Part shown: piece by piece, positions 52,249-61,381 of the stretch
Layout: each line of letters opens with the position of its first letter
Numbering within the stretch: the stretch's first letter is position 1
Source of the DNA: JADGRF01 sp035274465
GTDB taxonomy: Bacteria > Myxococcota_A > Polyangia > Polyangiales > JAFGIB01
Direction of reading: 5' to 3'
DNA: 64,000 nt
Assembly (NCBI GenBank): GCA_035274465.1
Contig: DATEOF010000353.1
Location: 12,371 to 76,370, forward strand
Notes under the pieces: generated by a model
Database searches by the model: none
What the model was told of the DNA's origin: nothing
What the model saw: the letters and a program-made list of their open reading frames with translations, nothing else
Program-made: the position numbers and the translations under genes

Positions 52249-53532
52249 TCAGGGGAAGATGCGGCGCTGCGCGTAGACCTGCTTCAGCCGGAGCAGCGCC
52301 AGGGAGTAGGCGGCGTCGCGCATGCTGCAGCGGTTGTCGTGCGCGAAGTCGGTCACGCGCTGATAGGCGCGCTTCATCGCGCGCTCCAGCCGTGTCTCGA
52401 CCTCCTCCAGATCCCAGGACTCGTTGCGCCCGTTCTGGACCCACTCGTAGTAGCTGACGGTCACGCCGCCCGCGTTGGCGAGCACGTCCGGGATCACGTC
52501 GATGCCGCGCTGAGCGAGCACCTGTTCGCCGTCGGGCATGGTCGGGCTGTTCGCGCCCTCGGCGACCAGCTGGCACTGCATCATGCTGGCTTCCTTCTCG
52601 CCGATCTGGTTCTGCAGGGCCGCTGGGATGAAGAAGTCGGCCTTGTGCGCGAAGAACTCCTCGCGGCTCGCGCCGTGGCTCTTCGAGTAGCCCTCGATCG
52701 AGCCGTGCTTGCGCACGTGATCGGCCAACCGGTGGGTGTTGAAGCCTTCGGGGTTGATCATGTAGCCGCTGTGATCGCCGACGCCGATGATCGACACGCC
52801 GAGCCGCGCCAGGATCATCGCGCTGTGGGCGCCGACGTTGCCGTAGCCCTGGACCAGCGCGGTGCGACCTTCCAGCGAGATGCCCTTGTCGCGCGCCCAC
52901 TCGGTCACGCAGTGCACCAGGCCCTGCGCCGTGGCCTTCTCGCGACCCTGCGAGCCGCCGACCTCGAGCGACTTGCCGGTGACCACACGCTGCTGCGCGT
53001 TGCGCTCGGTGTAGCCAGCGGTGTTCATGTACGTGTCCATGATCCAGACCATGAGCTTGGCGTTGGTGCCCACGTCGGGAGCCGGGATGTCGTACTCGGG
53101 GCCGATGTTCGCGCCGAGCGCGTGCGTGAAGCGACGCGTCAGCCGAGACAGCTCGCCTTCGGAGAGCGCGCGGGGGTCGCACTTGACTCCGCCCTTGCCG
53201 CCGCCGAAGGGAATGTCCATCAGCGCGCACTTGAAGGTCATGATCATCGCCAGCGCCTTGCACTCGTCGAGGCGCGTATCCGGGTGGAAGCGCAGGCCGC
53301 CTTTGTACGGTCCGAGCACGTTGTTGTGCTGGATGCGATAGCCCTTGAAGAGACGGTGGCTGCCGTCATCCATCAGGACCGGGAAGTTGACGATGATCTC
53401 GTTCTTGGGCTGCGACAGGATCGCGCGAACGTGATCGGGGAGCTCGACGAGGCGCGCTGCGCGATCGAGCTGGTTCTGAATCATGTGCAAGAAGTAGGTG
53501 GATTCGTCCGGGGGCGGCACCGATGTGGACAT
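52249..53532 (-). CDS. gdhA: Glutamate dehydrogenase
   Basis: Interconverts glutamate with 2-oxoglutarate and ammonia. The 427-residue protein has the glutamate dehydrogenase signature: PYKGGLRFHP, then IPFGGGKGGVKCDP with catalytic Lys 113, PAPDVGTNAKLMVWIMDTY, and the Rossmann motif LVQGYGNVG. Length fits the small hexameric type (about 420 residues). Leu/Val dehydrogenases are shorter. The cofactor cannot be settled by eye. The gene is divergent from lemA, with 222 nt between them. Confidence 0.93.
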   Translation of the reverse strand: MSTSVPPPDESTYFLHMIQNQLDRAARLVELPDHVRAILSQPKNEIIVNFPVLMDDGSHRLFKGYRIQHNNVLGPYKGGLRFHPDTRLDECKALAMIMTFKCALMDIPFGGGKGGVKCDPRALSEGELSRLTRRFTHALGANIGPEYDIPAPDVGTNAKLMVWIMDTYMNTAGYTERNAQQRVVTGKSLEVGGSQGREKATAQGLVHCVTEWARDKGISLEGRTALVQGYGNVGAHSAMILARLGVSIIGVGDHSGYMINPEGFNTHRLADHVRKHGSIEGYSKSHGASREEFFAHKADFFIPAALQNQIGEKEASMMQCQLVAEGANSPTMPDGEQVLAQRGIDVIPDVLANAGGVTVSYYEWVQNGRNESWDLEEVETRLERAMKRAYQRVTDFAHDNRCSMRDAAYSLALLRLKQVYAQRRIFP

Positions 53533-53656
53533 GACACCAATGGTGCAGGGTTTTTGCGCGATGACAACCCTTACGCCGCAGGCGTGTAGGACGGACGCTG
53601 CCGGTGTCGCAGCTGTTCTGTGACTTAGGGCGTACGTACAATCTGGCTACGGGCTG

Positions 53657-53705
53657 CGGGCTACAGGCTTCGGGTCGAGATCTCCGCGCTGAAGCCTGAA
53701 GCCCG
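53657..53705. repeat. Imperfect inverted repeat upstream of lemA
   Basis: CGGGCTACAGGCTTC (53657-53671) and GAAGCCTGAAGCCCG (53691-53705) pair with one mismatch across 15 bp, with a 19-nt loop. As it lies between divergent starts, it cannot end either gene's transcript in the usual way. It may form a hairpin in the lemA leader or be a copy of a dispersed repeat. Confidence 0.5.
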
Positions 53706-53754
53706 GAGTCCGAAGCCGGATTGCAGAGCGCGCTCGCGTTTACGGGAGGCTGAG

Positions 53755-54345
53755 ATGATCGCAATCGGATTCGTGGCGGCGCTCGTGTTGCTGGTGCTCA
53801 TCGCCGTGAGCAGCTACAACGGATTGGTCGGCAAACGGAACCGCTACAAGAACGCGTACGCGCAGATCGACGTTCAGCTCAAGCGACGCTACGACCTGAT
53901 TCCCAACTTGGTGGAAACCGTCAAGGGCTACATGAAGCACGAAGCTTCGACGCTCGAGGCGGTGATTCGCGCGCGCAACGCTGCGTACGGCGCGGCGCAG
54001 AGCGCGGCGCAGCAGCCGGGTGATCCGAACGCGTTGCGCTCGCTTGCGACTGCCGAAGGTCAACTCGCGCAAGGCCTGTCGAAGATCATCGCGCTGAGCG
54101 AGAGCTATCCGGAGCTGAAGGCCAGCGCGAACATGGGCCAGCTGACCGAGGAGCTGACGTCGACCGAGAACAAGGTGGCGTTCGCCAGGCAGGCCTACAA
54201 CGACGCCGCGACCGAGTACAACAGCACGCGCGAGATGTTTCCTGCGGTGCTGTTCGCTGCGGGCATGGGCTTCGCGCCGGCGGGTTTACTGGAAGCGATC
54301 GAGGCGCCCGAGGAGCGGCGCGCCCCCAAGGTGTCATTCAGCTGA
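53755..54345 (+). CDS. lemA: LemA family membrane protein
   Basis: The 196-residue protein has one N-terminal membrane helix (IAIGFVAALVLLVLIAVSSY) followed by the LemA signature YNGLVGKRNRYKNAYAQIDV and LKRRYDLIPNLVETVKGY, then a three-helix bundle ending with YNDAATEYNSTREMFP. GGGAGG lies before the ATG. LemA function is not established; its gene is often paired with a membrane protease, as here with the M48 gene 9 nt downstream. Confidence 0.95.
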   Translation: MIAIGFVAALVLLVLIAVSSYNGLVGKRNRYKNAYAQIDVQLKRRYDLIPNLVETVKGYMKHEASTLEAVIRARNAAYGAAQSAAQQPGDPNALRSLATAEGQLAQGLSKIIALSESYPELKASANMGQLTEELTSTENKVAFARQAYNDAATEYNSTREMFPAVLFAAGMGFAPAGLLEAIEAPEERRAPKVSFS

Positions 54346-54354
54346 TCGGCCGCG

Positions 54355-56277
54355 ATGGCTGGTTTCTTCGAGCATCAGGCCGAGGCGCGGCGCAACACGC
54401 GCTGGCTCTTGTTGGGCATGCTGGGCGCAGTGCTCGGCACCGGCTTGGGATTGTACTGCGTGGTGGTGGCACTCGAGCAGTTCCACACGAGTGGGCAGCG
54501 CGTCTTCGGCTACGAGCTCGGCTGGTGGCAGCCGCGCCTGCTCCTGGCCTGCGTGATCGGCACTGCGGTCGTGGTGTTCGTCGCCAGCGCGTTCCGCATG
54601 CTGTCGCTGCGCGGGGGCGGCGCGCGCGTGGCCGAGCGCCTGGGCGGGCGACTGGTGAGTGGACAGCCGCGCGACCTGCTCGAGAAGCGCCTGCTCAATG
54701 TCGTGGAAGAGATGGGCATCGCGTCGGGCGTGCCGGTGCCACAGGTGTTCGTGCTGGATAGCGAGCAGGGCATCAACGCATTCGCCGCGGGCTTCTCGCT
54801 GGACGATGCGGCGATCGCGGTCACGCGCGGCGCGCTCGAGAAGCTGACGCGCGCCGAGCTGCAGGGCGTGATCGCGCACGAGTACTCGCACGTGCTGAAT
54901 GGCGACATGCGCCTGAACACGCGCTTGATCGGCGCGGTGTTCGGCATCCTGTGCATCGGCCTGTGCGGGCGTGCGTTGATGCGTGCCGCGTCGCGCGGCC
55001 GGATCTCGACGTCGCGCAGAAATTCGGGGCCGGGGTACCTGTTCGCGGTAGGGCTGGGCGTGTTCCTGGTGGGCTGGTTCGGCGAGATGCTGGGCAAGCT
55101 GATCAAGGCCGCGGTCAGTCGGCAGCGCGAGTTCCTGGCGGACGCATCCGCGGTGCAGTTCACGCGCGATCCGAGCGCGGTCGCCGGCGCGCTGAAGAAG
55201 ATCGGGGGCCACGGCAGCGGCGCCGCGGTCGAGGCGCCGGCGGCGGAGGAAGCGAGCCACTTGTTCTTCGGGGATCTGACGCAACGGCTGTTCGCGCACA
55301 GCTGGTTTGCCACGCATCCGCCGCTCACCGAGCGCATCCAGCGGCTCGAGCCCTCGTTTCAGGGCGAGTTCGTCGAGACGGCGTCGGGGATCGCGGAGCC
55401 GGCAGAACCGCTCGCTTGGGCGGCAGCGCCGGTGCGCGCGGCGGCACAGATCGGTGTCGGCTCGATCTTGCAGCACATCGGGCAGCCGACGCGCGATGCG
55501 CTGGAGGAGAGTCGCCGCCGGCTCGCGCAGTTACCGGATGCGTTGCGCGAGGCTGCGAGCAACCCCTTCTCGGCGTGCGCGCTGGTGTATGGCTTGTGGT
55601 TGACCGAGTCGCCGGAACAGCAGCGCGCGCAGCTCGGCAGGATCGCCGCCTGTTCGGGATCCGAGCTGCAAACGGAGGCGGCGCGTTGGGCCGGCGCTGT
55701 GGCCGCGCTCGATCTCTCTGCGCGTCTGTCGCTGGTGGCGCTCGCCGCGCCGGCGTTGCGCCAGTTGTCGGCGGAGCAGCGGCTGCGTTTCGTACGCACG
55801 ATCGACGCCTTGACGCTGGCGGATCAACGGCGCTCGATCTTCGAGGAAGTCGTCGGCTCGATGCTCAGCGAGCGCATGCTGGGCGAGCGCGATGCGCGTG
55901 CGCGTGCCCGCGTGCGCCACCGGCGACTCGGTAGTGTGCGCTCCGAGCTCGAGTTGGTGATTTCTTTGCTGGCGCATGCGGGTGCGAGTGACGCTGCCGG
56001 AGCGGAGCAGAGCTTCGCGGCAGCGCGCGCTCGTTTGCCAGGTGTGCAGTTGAAATTGCTGGCGGCTTCGGAGCATTTGATCAACGGCCTGGGTCCCGCG
56101 TTGGCGGAGCTGCGCGCTTTGACACCCGAGCTCGCGGCGCAGTTGGTTGAAGCTTGCGCGCACGGCATCCTCGCTGATCGGCGAGTGAGCGCAGATGAGA
56201 CAGCGTTACTGCGTGCGGTATGCGACGCGTTACGTTGTCCGTTACCATTGTTCGACGGCGAGATCCTGGGCGTCTGA
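54355..56277 (+). CDS. M48 family membrane metallopeptidase with long C-terminal extension
   Basis: The 640-residue protein has two N-terminal membrane helices (near 17-41 and 60-82), the zinc motif HEYSH at 175-179 in VIAHEYSHVLNGDM, two more helices (near 195-215 and 227-247), and the third zinc ligand in REFLADASAVQF. HPPLTERIQRLEP is also typical of M48. The C-terminal half (about 350-640) is an added soluble helical region, ending with a TerB-like AHGILADRRVSADETALLRAV. Such long forms are known beside lemA. It starts 9 nt after lemA and probably acts in envelope quality control. Confidence 0.9.
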   Translation: MAGFFEHQAEARRNTRWLLLGMLGAVLGTGLGLYCVVVALEQFHTSGQRVFGYELGWWQPRLLLACVIGTAVVVFVASAFRMLSLRGGGARVAERLGGRLVSGQPRDLLEKRLLNVVEEMGIASGVPVPQVFVLDSEQGINAFAAGFSLDDAAIAVTRGALEKLTRAELQGVIAHEYSHVLNGDMRLNTRLIGAVFGILCIGLCGRALMRAASRGRISTSRRNSGPGYLFAVGLGVFLVGWFGEMLGKLIKAAVSRQREFLADASAVQFTRDPSAVAGALKKIGGHGSGAAVEAPAAEEASHLFFGDLTQRLFAHSWFATHPPLTERIQRLEPSFQGEFVETASGIAEPAEPLAWAAAPVRAAAQIGVGSILQHIGQPTRDALEESRRRLAQLPDALREAASNPFSACALVYGLWLTESPEQQRAQLGRIAACSGSELQTEAARWAGAVAALDLSARLSLVALAAPALRQLSAEQRLRFVRTIDALTLADQRRSIFEEVVGSMLSERMLGERDARARARVRHRRLGSVRSELELVISLLAHAGASDAAGAEQSFAAARARLPGVQLKLLAASEHLINGLGPALAELRALTPELAAQLVEACAHGILADRRVSADETALLRAVCDALRCPLPLFDGEILGV

Positions 56278-56360
56278 TCAGATTGGTATCGGCCGAGTTT
56301 GTTTGACTGCCGACCGCTGACAGATCCTATGCTGCCGCGCGAGTTAACCCTGGAGGCATA

Positions 56361-57227
56361 ATGGTAACTCGCGTCCCAGTATTGTCACTGCTTGCGCTTG
56401 CATTTGCGCTGCCTGCGGCTGCGCAACCGGCCCCGCAGTATCCACCCGGTGCATATCAGCAGCCGCAGCCGCAACCGGCGCCCTACCCGCAGGGACAACC
56501 GGCGCCTTACGCGCAACCGGACCCGATGCAACCGCAGCAGTACCCGCAACAGTATCCGCCGCCATCAGCTGCACCCGAGTACCCGCCTCCGGTCGGCTAT
56601 CCGCCAGGCTACGGCGGCCTGGCCGAGGCCGGCGGAGAACCGCTGGTATCGTCTGCGGCAGGCGCGCTTCAGTTCACGCTGGGCACGTACATCGTGAGGT
56701 ACCGGTCGGAGTCACTTTCGTTCGACATGAACGCGGGCGAGCTCTCGCGATCGCAGGTGAAGTGGGGCTTTGGGGACGATGCCGCCGTCTTGCTCGAGGG
56801 CGGCTACGGTCTCAACGAGAACATGATCGTCGGTGGGCTCCTGCAGATCGGCGGCACTTCGACCACGGAGAAGATCGGAGAGGTGGAGACCCCGATCAGC
56901 AACTTCAGTCTGACGCTCGCGCCGAAGTTCGATTACCAGTTCTTGCCGACGTCGAAGTTCAACCCGTTCGTCGGTGGAGCGCTGGGCTTCTCGATCGGCT
57001 CCTCCACCCTCGCCGCCCGCGATGAATCGATCACGGCGTTCGTCGCCTATGCACGTGCGGGCGTGCGGTGCTTCCTGTTCGACGGCTTCAGCGTCGACCC
57101 GGCCCTGGTGTTCGGCTTCGGGATCGGTGGTGGCTCTCAGGAGGCCATGACGAACAAGCTCGACTTCAGCCTGACCCGCTTCCAAATCGGACTCGCCGTT
57201 AGCACATCCGGCTGGCTACGAATCTAG
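56361..57227 (+). CDS. Exported protein with Pro/Gln-rich N-terminus and outer membrane beta-barrel
   Basis: The 288-residue product has a clean signal peptide (VLSLLALAFALPAAAQ), a Pro/Gln/Tyr-rich stretch of about 70 residues (PQYPPGAYQQPQPQPAPYPQ is typical), then about 190 residues of beta strands (AALLEGGYGLNENMIVGGLL-like pattern, TLAPKFDYQFLP, FNPFVGGALGFSIG, VDPALVFGFGIGGG). GGAGG lies 4 nt before the ATG. The barrel resembles the small OMP_b-brl group; function is unknown. Confidence 0.8.
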   Translation: MVTRVPVLSLLALAFALPAAAQPAPQYPPGAYQQPQPQPAPYPQGQPAPYAQPDPMQPQQYPQQYPPPSAAPEYPPPVGYPPGYGGLAEAGGEPLVSSAAGALQFTLGTYIVRYRSESLSFDMNAGELSRSQVKWGFGDDAAVLLEGGYGLNENMIVGGLLQIGGTSTTEKIGEVETPISNFSLTLAPKFDYQFLPTSKFNPFVGGALGFSIGSSTLAARDESITAFVAYARAGVRCFLFDGFSVDPALVFGFGIGGGSQEAMTNKLDFSLTRFQIGLAVSTSGWLRI

Positions 57228-57236
57228 TTCAAGGGG

Positions 57237-57309
57237 TGGAGCTGAGGGGGATCGAACCCCTGACCTCTGCATTGCGAACGCAGCGCTCTCCCAGCTGAGC
57301 TACAGCCCC
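57237..57309 (-). tRNA. tRNA-Ala(CGC)
   Basis: On the minus strand the 73-nt gene starts GGGGCTGTAGCTCAG, with a normal D arm, an anticodon stem CTGCG/TGCAG framing a 7-nt loop TTCGCAA (anticodon CGC), and the T arm GGGGTTCGATCCCC. The acceptor stem pairs with one G-T wobble and the discriminator base is A. CCA is not encoded. It is the only RNA gene seen in the window. Confidence 0.96.
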
Positions 57310-57470
57310 GTGAATCGGTCTGGGACGACAGGGCGCGTACTATACACAGGGGCTCCTGCATGGCAAGCGTCTGCTTCCTCGGTTCTCCTTTACACGCGGG
57401 CTGACACGTGCGAAGCGAGCGAGGAAGCAGCGTATTGTTGCGCGCGCCGCGCGCGGTGCAGGGAGCGACC

Positions 57471-58637
57471 ATGGGTTTTGAAGGCCTCGACTTTTACGGG
57501 CTCGACGACGAACTGAGTGAAGACGAGCGATTGGCGCGCGACACGGTGCGCCGCTTCGTCGATGCCGAGATCACGCCGATCATCGGCAAGCACTTCCAGG
57601 CCGGCACCTTCCCCATGCATCTGGTGCCCAAGTTCGCGGAGCTCGGTCTACTCGGGGCCAATATCAAGGGGTACGGCTGTGCGGGCATGGGCGAGGTCGC
57701 CTACGGGTTGCTGATGCAGGAGCTCGAGCGCGGCGACTCGGGCGTGCGCTCCTTCTGCTCGGTGCAGGGCTCGCTGTGCATGTATCCGATCTACGCGTTT
57801 GGGTCCGAGGAGCAGAAGCAGAAGTGGCTGCCGGGCATGGCCAAGGGCGAGATCATCGGCTGCTTTGGCCTGACCGAGCCCGACTTCGGCAGCAACCCGG
57901 ACGGCATGATCACCAAGGCCGAGCGCATCGCCTCGGGCGGGTACCGGCTCAACGGGCGCAAGCGCTGGATCACCAACGGCAACGTGGCGCAGGTGGCGAT
58001 CGTCTGGGCCAAGCTCGACGGCGTGATCCGCGGCTTTTTGGTGCCGACGGGCACGCGCGGCTTCACGGCGCAGAAGATCGAGGACAAGTTCTCCCTGCGC
58101 GCGAGCGTGACCAGCGAGCTGATCCTCGAGGACGTGGAGGTCGGTGAGGACGCCATCCTGCCCGGCGTCAAAGGTCTCAAGGGACCCCTGTCCTGCCTGA
58201 GCCAGGCCCGCGCCGGCATCTCGTTCGGCGTGATCGGCGCGGCCATGTCCTGCTACGAGACCGCGCTGTCGTACGCCAAGGACCGCGTTCAGTTCTCGCG
58301 GCCGATCGCCGGCTACCAGCTGGTCCAGCAGAAGCTGGTCCACATGGTCACGGAGATCACGAAGGCCCAGCTGCTCTCGCTGCGCCTGATGCGCCTCAAA
58401 GAGGCCAAGAAGGCGACGCCCGTCCAGATCTCGCTCGCCAAGCGCAACAACGTGTTTCACGCGCTCGAGATCGCCCGCATGGCTCGCGACATCCTGGGCG
58501 GCAACGGCATCATGTTCGAGTACCCGATCGGCCGGCACATGCTGAACCTCGAGACGGTCTACACCTACGAGGGCACACACGACATCCACACGCTGATCAT
58601 CGGCCAGCACATCACGGGCATCTCGGCGTTCGAATGA
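57471..58637 (+). CDS. gcdH: Glutaryl-CoA dehydrogenase
   Basis: FAD enzyme that oxidises and decarboxylates glutaryl-CoA to crotonyl-CoA in lysine and tryptophan breakdown. The 388-residue product has the GCDH-type motifs VRSFCSVQGSLCMYPIYAFG, CFGLTEPDFGSNPDGM, GRKRWITNGNVAQVAIVWAK and the catalytic Glu in YTYEGTHDIHTLIIGQ. General acyl-CoA dehydrogenases lack this combination. The ATG at 57471 has GGGAG 5 nt upstream; an upstream in-frame codon adds only poor sequence. The stop overlaps the next start as ATGA. Confidence 0.93.
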   Translation: MGFEGLDFYGLDDELSEDERLARDTVRRFVDAEITPIIGKHFQAGTFPMHLVPKFAELGLLGANIKGYGCAGMGEVAYGLLMQELERGDSGVRSFCSVQGSLCMYPIYAFGSEEQKQKWLPGMAKGEIIGCFGLTEPDFGSNPDGMITKAERIASGGYRLNGRKRWITNGNVAQVAIVWAKLDGVIRGFLVPTGTRGFTAQKIEDKFSLRASVTSELILEDVEVGEDAILPGVKGLKGPLSCLSQARAGISFGVIGAAMSCYETALSYAKDRVQFSRPIAGYQLVQQKLVHMVTEITKAQLLSLRLMRLKEAKKATPVQISLAKRNNVFHALEIARMARDILGGNGIMFEYPIGRHMLNLETVYTYEGTHDIHTLIIGQHITGISAFE

Positions 58638-59749
58638 GCCAGGGCCACGACGCGTACGCAGCAGCTGGGGTCGACTACGGAGCGGTCGACCCCGGCAAGT
58701 TGCTGGCGCAAAGGACTGCGCTCGATACGGCGGGGGTGCTCGCGGGACGCGGGCTCGCGGAGGTGGGAGCGAGCCGAGGTGAATCCGCCTACGCGGTCGA
58801 CCTGGGCGATCGGTACCTCACGATGGTCACCGAGGCGTTGGGTACCAAAAATTTGGTTGCCGACGCGATGCGTGGTGTCATAGGTCAGACCTCGTACGAT
58901 CTTATCGCTCGTGATACGGTTGCTACCATTCTCAATGACCTGGCCACGCTGGGCGGGTTTCCGGTAGCGCTCACAGCGTACTGGGCGAGCGGTCGGTCGG
59001 AGTGGTTCGAGGATCGAGAGCGCATGGCCGCGCTCGTGAGTGGTTGGGGTGCGGCGTGCAAGGAAGCTCGCTGCGCGTGGGGCGGCGGCGAGACCCAGGT
59101 CCTGACCGGCATGATCGATCCGAACACGGTCATCCTCGGAGGGTCGGCGGTGGGCAGCATCGCTCCGCGCTCGAACCTGCTGCTCGGCTCGCGCGTGCGA
59201 GCGGGCGACGAGATCGTGATCGCGCCGTCGACCGGAATCCACGCCAACGGCCTCACGCTCGCACGCAAGCTCGCGGGGCAGTTGGCTCGGGGGTACGAGA
59301 CACCGGTGCCTGGGGATTCCCGGGGACGCTGCTATGGGGAGGTTCTGCTCGATCCATCACCGCTCTACGGCGGCCTGGTCGAGGCGATCCAGGGCGCCGG
59401 GATCGAGCTCCACTACACGGCGCACATCACGGGCCACGGCTGGCGGAAGCTCATGCGGGCGGACCAGCCGCTCACGTACGTGATCGATCGAGTGCCCGAG
59501 GTCCCGCCGGTGCTCCAGCTGATCGTCGAGACCGCACGCATGGGTCTCGAGGAAGCCTACGGCACCTTCAACATGGGTGGGGGCTACGCCTTCTTCGTGG
59601 CCGAGGGACAGGCGGCGAGGGTGGTCGAGCTCGCGCGCGGGCTGGGTCGCAGCGTGGAGCGAGCGGGTACCGTCGAGGCCGGTCCGCGGCGAGTGGTGCT
59701 GCAGCCGCTGGGCGTCACGTACGAGAGCCAGAGCCTGGCCATCCGCTGA
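58634..59749 (+). CDS. PurM-like (AIR synthase-related) protein
   Basis: The 371-residue protein follows the PurM fold step by step: AAGVDYGAVDPGK near the start, EALGTKN for GVGTK, ARDTVATILNDLATLG, WGGGETQVL for GGETAEMP, STGIHANGLTLAR for SGIHSNG, LLDPSPLY, HITGHGWRKLMR and GTFNMGGGYAFF. Several ligand motifs are altered, so it may be the AIR synthase of purine synthesis or a related enzyme with another role. Translational coupling to gcdH rather than to pur genes hints at the latter. The 3' end overlaps bioD by 35 nt, tail to tail. Confidence 0.75.
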   Translation: MSQGHDAYAAAGVDYGAVDPGKLLAQRTALDTAGVLAGRGLAEVGASRGESAYAVDLGDRYLTMVTEALGTKNLVADAMRGVIGQTSYDLIARDTVATILNDLATLGGFPVALTAYWASGRSEWFEDRERMAALVSGWGAACKEARCAWGGGETQVLTGMIDPNTVILGGSAVGSIAPRSNLLLGSRVRAGDEIVIAPSTGIHANGLTLARKLAGQLARGYETPVPGDSRGRCYGEVLLDPSPLYGGLVEAIQGAGIELHYTAHITGHGWRKLMRADQPLTYVIDRVPEVPPVLQLIVETARMGLEEAYGTFNMGGGYAFFVAEGQAARVVELARGLGRSVERAGTVEAGPRRVVLQPLGVTYESQSLAIR

Positions 59750-60416
59750 GCAGCAGCCGCGTGATCCCGGAGGCCTCGGCCGCGGCGCCGAGACTCTGAT
59801 CGTCGTCGGGGCAGAACGGGAACGACAGCACGGGTAGACCGAGGCGCTCGCGAAGGATGGCGCCGTTGGTCTCGGCGCTCGGGTCGGGGAACTGGTCGAC
59901 CTCGGTCAACACGACGGCGGTGATCGCGAGCTGCCTGGCGCGTGCGGCTTCGACCGCGGTTCGCACATGCGAGAGCACGCCCAGGCGATTGGGTGCCACG
60001 AGCAGGAGAGGCAAGGCGAGGGCGCCGGCCAGATCGCTCAGATCGCGGGTCGCATCGAGCGGTACCAGCAAGCCCCCGGCCCCCTCCACCACCGAGAAGT
60101 CGAAGCGCTCCGACACCGCCCGGGTGGTCTCGACCAGCCTCGAAAAGTCCACCGCGGGCTCTCCCATCAGCGCCGCTGCGTACGGGGAAAGCGGGAGGCC
60201 AACTCGATGAAACCCCAATTCATCCACAACCTCGAAAACGCCGGCCGCTCTCGCAAGGGCGCGAGCATCTTCAGGAAATGGGCGACATCCGGTTTCGATC
60301 GGCTTCAAACCCACAATGCGAATCGCGGCGGAACGCAGTGCGGCCACTACCCCGCGAGCAACAAAAGTCTTCCCAACTCCGGTCCCGGAAGCGGCTACAA
60401 AAACACCGTTCGCCAT
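59715..60416 (-). CDS. bioD: Dethiobiotin synthetase
   Basis: ATP-dependent closure of the ureido ring to make dethiobiotin from 7,8-diaminopelargonate. The 233-residue product starts MANGVFVAASGTGVGKT (P-loop), has GLKPIETGCRP for substrate binding and VEGAGGLLVPLD. The ATG at 60416 gives the family N-terminus; an in-frame ATG at 60476 would add 20 residues, and neither has a clear ribosome-binding site. No other biotin gene lies in the window. Its 5' side faces the parS region, with the first site 110 nt upstream. Confidence 0.92.
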   Translation of the reverse strand: MANGVFVAASGTGVGKTFVARGVVAALRSAAIRIVGLKPIETGCRPFPEDARALARAAGVFEVVDELGFHRVGLPLSPYAAALMGEPAVDFSRLVETTRAVSERFDFSVVEGAGGLLVPLDATRDLSDLAGALALPLLLVAPNRLGVLSHVRTAVEAARARQLAITAVVLTEVDQFPDPSAETNGAILRERLGLPVLSFPFCPDDDQSLGAAAEASGITRLLLSGWPGSGSRT

Positions 60417-60525
60417 GCTGCGTACGTGTAGTCCACCCGCGATCGCGCGCACAAGAGCAGGATCTCCGAGAGCCATCCGGCTGGCCTGAACGGGGCACGT
60501 TCAATGTCATTACCATACGTGACCA

Positions 60526-60539
60526 GTTTCACGTGAAAG
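60526..60539. promoter_or_regulatory. parS site 1
   Basis: GTTTCACGTGAAAG, containing the exact palindrome TTTCACGTGAAA of the ParB binding site. It lies 110 nt upstream of the bioD start. Confidence 0.9.
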
Positions 60540-60635
60540 CGCCCAATCATGGCGCATGAGTCCGGCGTATGTGCGTGCTGTGACAACATCGATCCCCGCT
60601 GATGGGTCGCAGCACGGCTTGTCTTGGTCGTAGGT

Positions 60636-60649
60636 GTTTCACGTGAAAG
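60636..60649. promoter_or_regulatory. parS site 2
   Basis: GTTTCACGTGAAAG, preceded by T and followed by C; exact core. Spaced 110 nt from site 1. Confidence 0.92.
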
Positions 60650-61367
60650 CCGTGCAAGCGGATGCGGTCGTGGCTGGGAGCGCTCCGGTGCGGGGATTGA
60701 GGGGTTGCGGCAAGGCGTGCGGAGCGTATCTCTAAGTTTCGGGCTGAGGCTGCGAGTTCGAACGAACTTCGAAGCGCTTCTGCCCGGCGTCGAATGCGCC
60801 CTCTCGAGCTCGCGCTGCTGAAAGCGCGCAACCGCATTGGGCCTGCGTCGAGGCTGAAGTCGCCGACTGAAGCCGCGGCTCGGTCCCGGGGTGGCTCAGG
60901 GCCGCGGGCTGGGTCGCGCAGATGTCGATGAGGCGCGGATCCATGTTCACCAGCTGCGAGTGCGTCCCCTCCTCGAGAGCAAAGGCTCTGCTGCGCCGCT
61001 CCAGCCTGGTGCGCACTGGCAGCTTGAATCTGCTCGAAGCCGTGAACGCAGGAGAGCTCGGTAGCACCGCGGATCGAGGGGCGAGTGTTCTGGCCGCGTG
61101 TCGTGGACCGGATCGGTCGTCCGGCGTCTGACCATCGGTTCCCGCGCGGCGGCACGCATGGGAGCTACGCGCCAGGGCACGAGGGCCGACGAAGTCGAGA
61201 GCTTGGCGGCGCCGGAAGGTTTCCGAGGTAGAGCGGGCGAGCATCGGTTCGCCCCCCTCGTCGTGCGCGTAGGCAGGTCGGGTGCAGAACGTGAGGTGAC
61301 CCGGGCGCGTCCGGGAGCCGAGCTCGTGTAAGGGGAGGAGGCTGAGCTCGCACTGCTCAGCCGAAGT

Positions 61368-61381
61368 GTTTCACGTGAAAG
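61368..61381. promoter_or_regulatory. parS site 3
   Basis: GTTTCACGTGAAAG with exact core. It opens the first unit of the decayed 100-bp tandem array. Confidence 0.92.
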
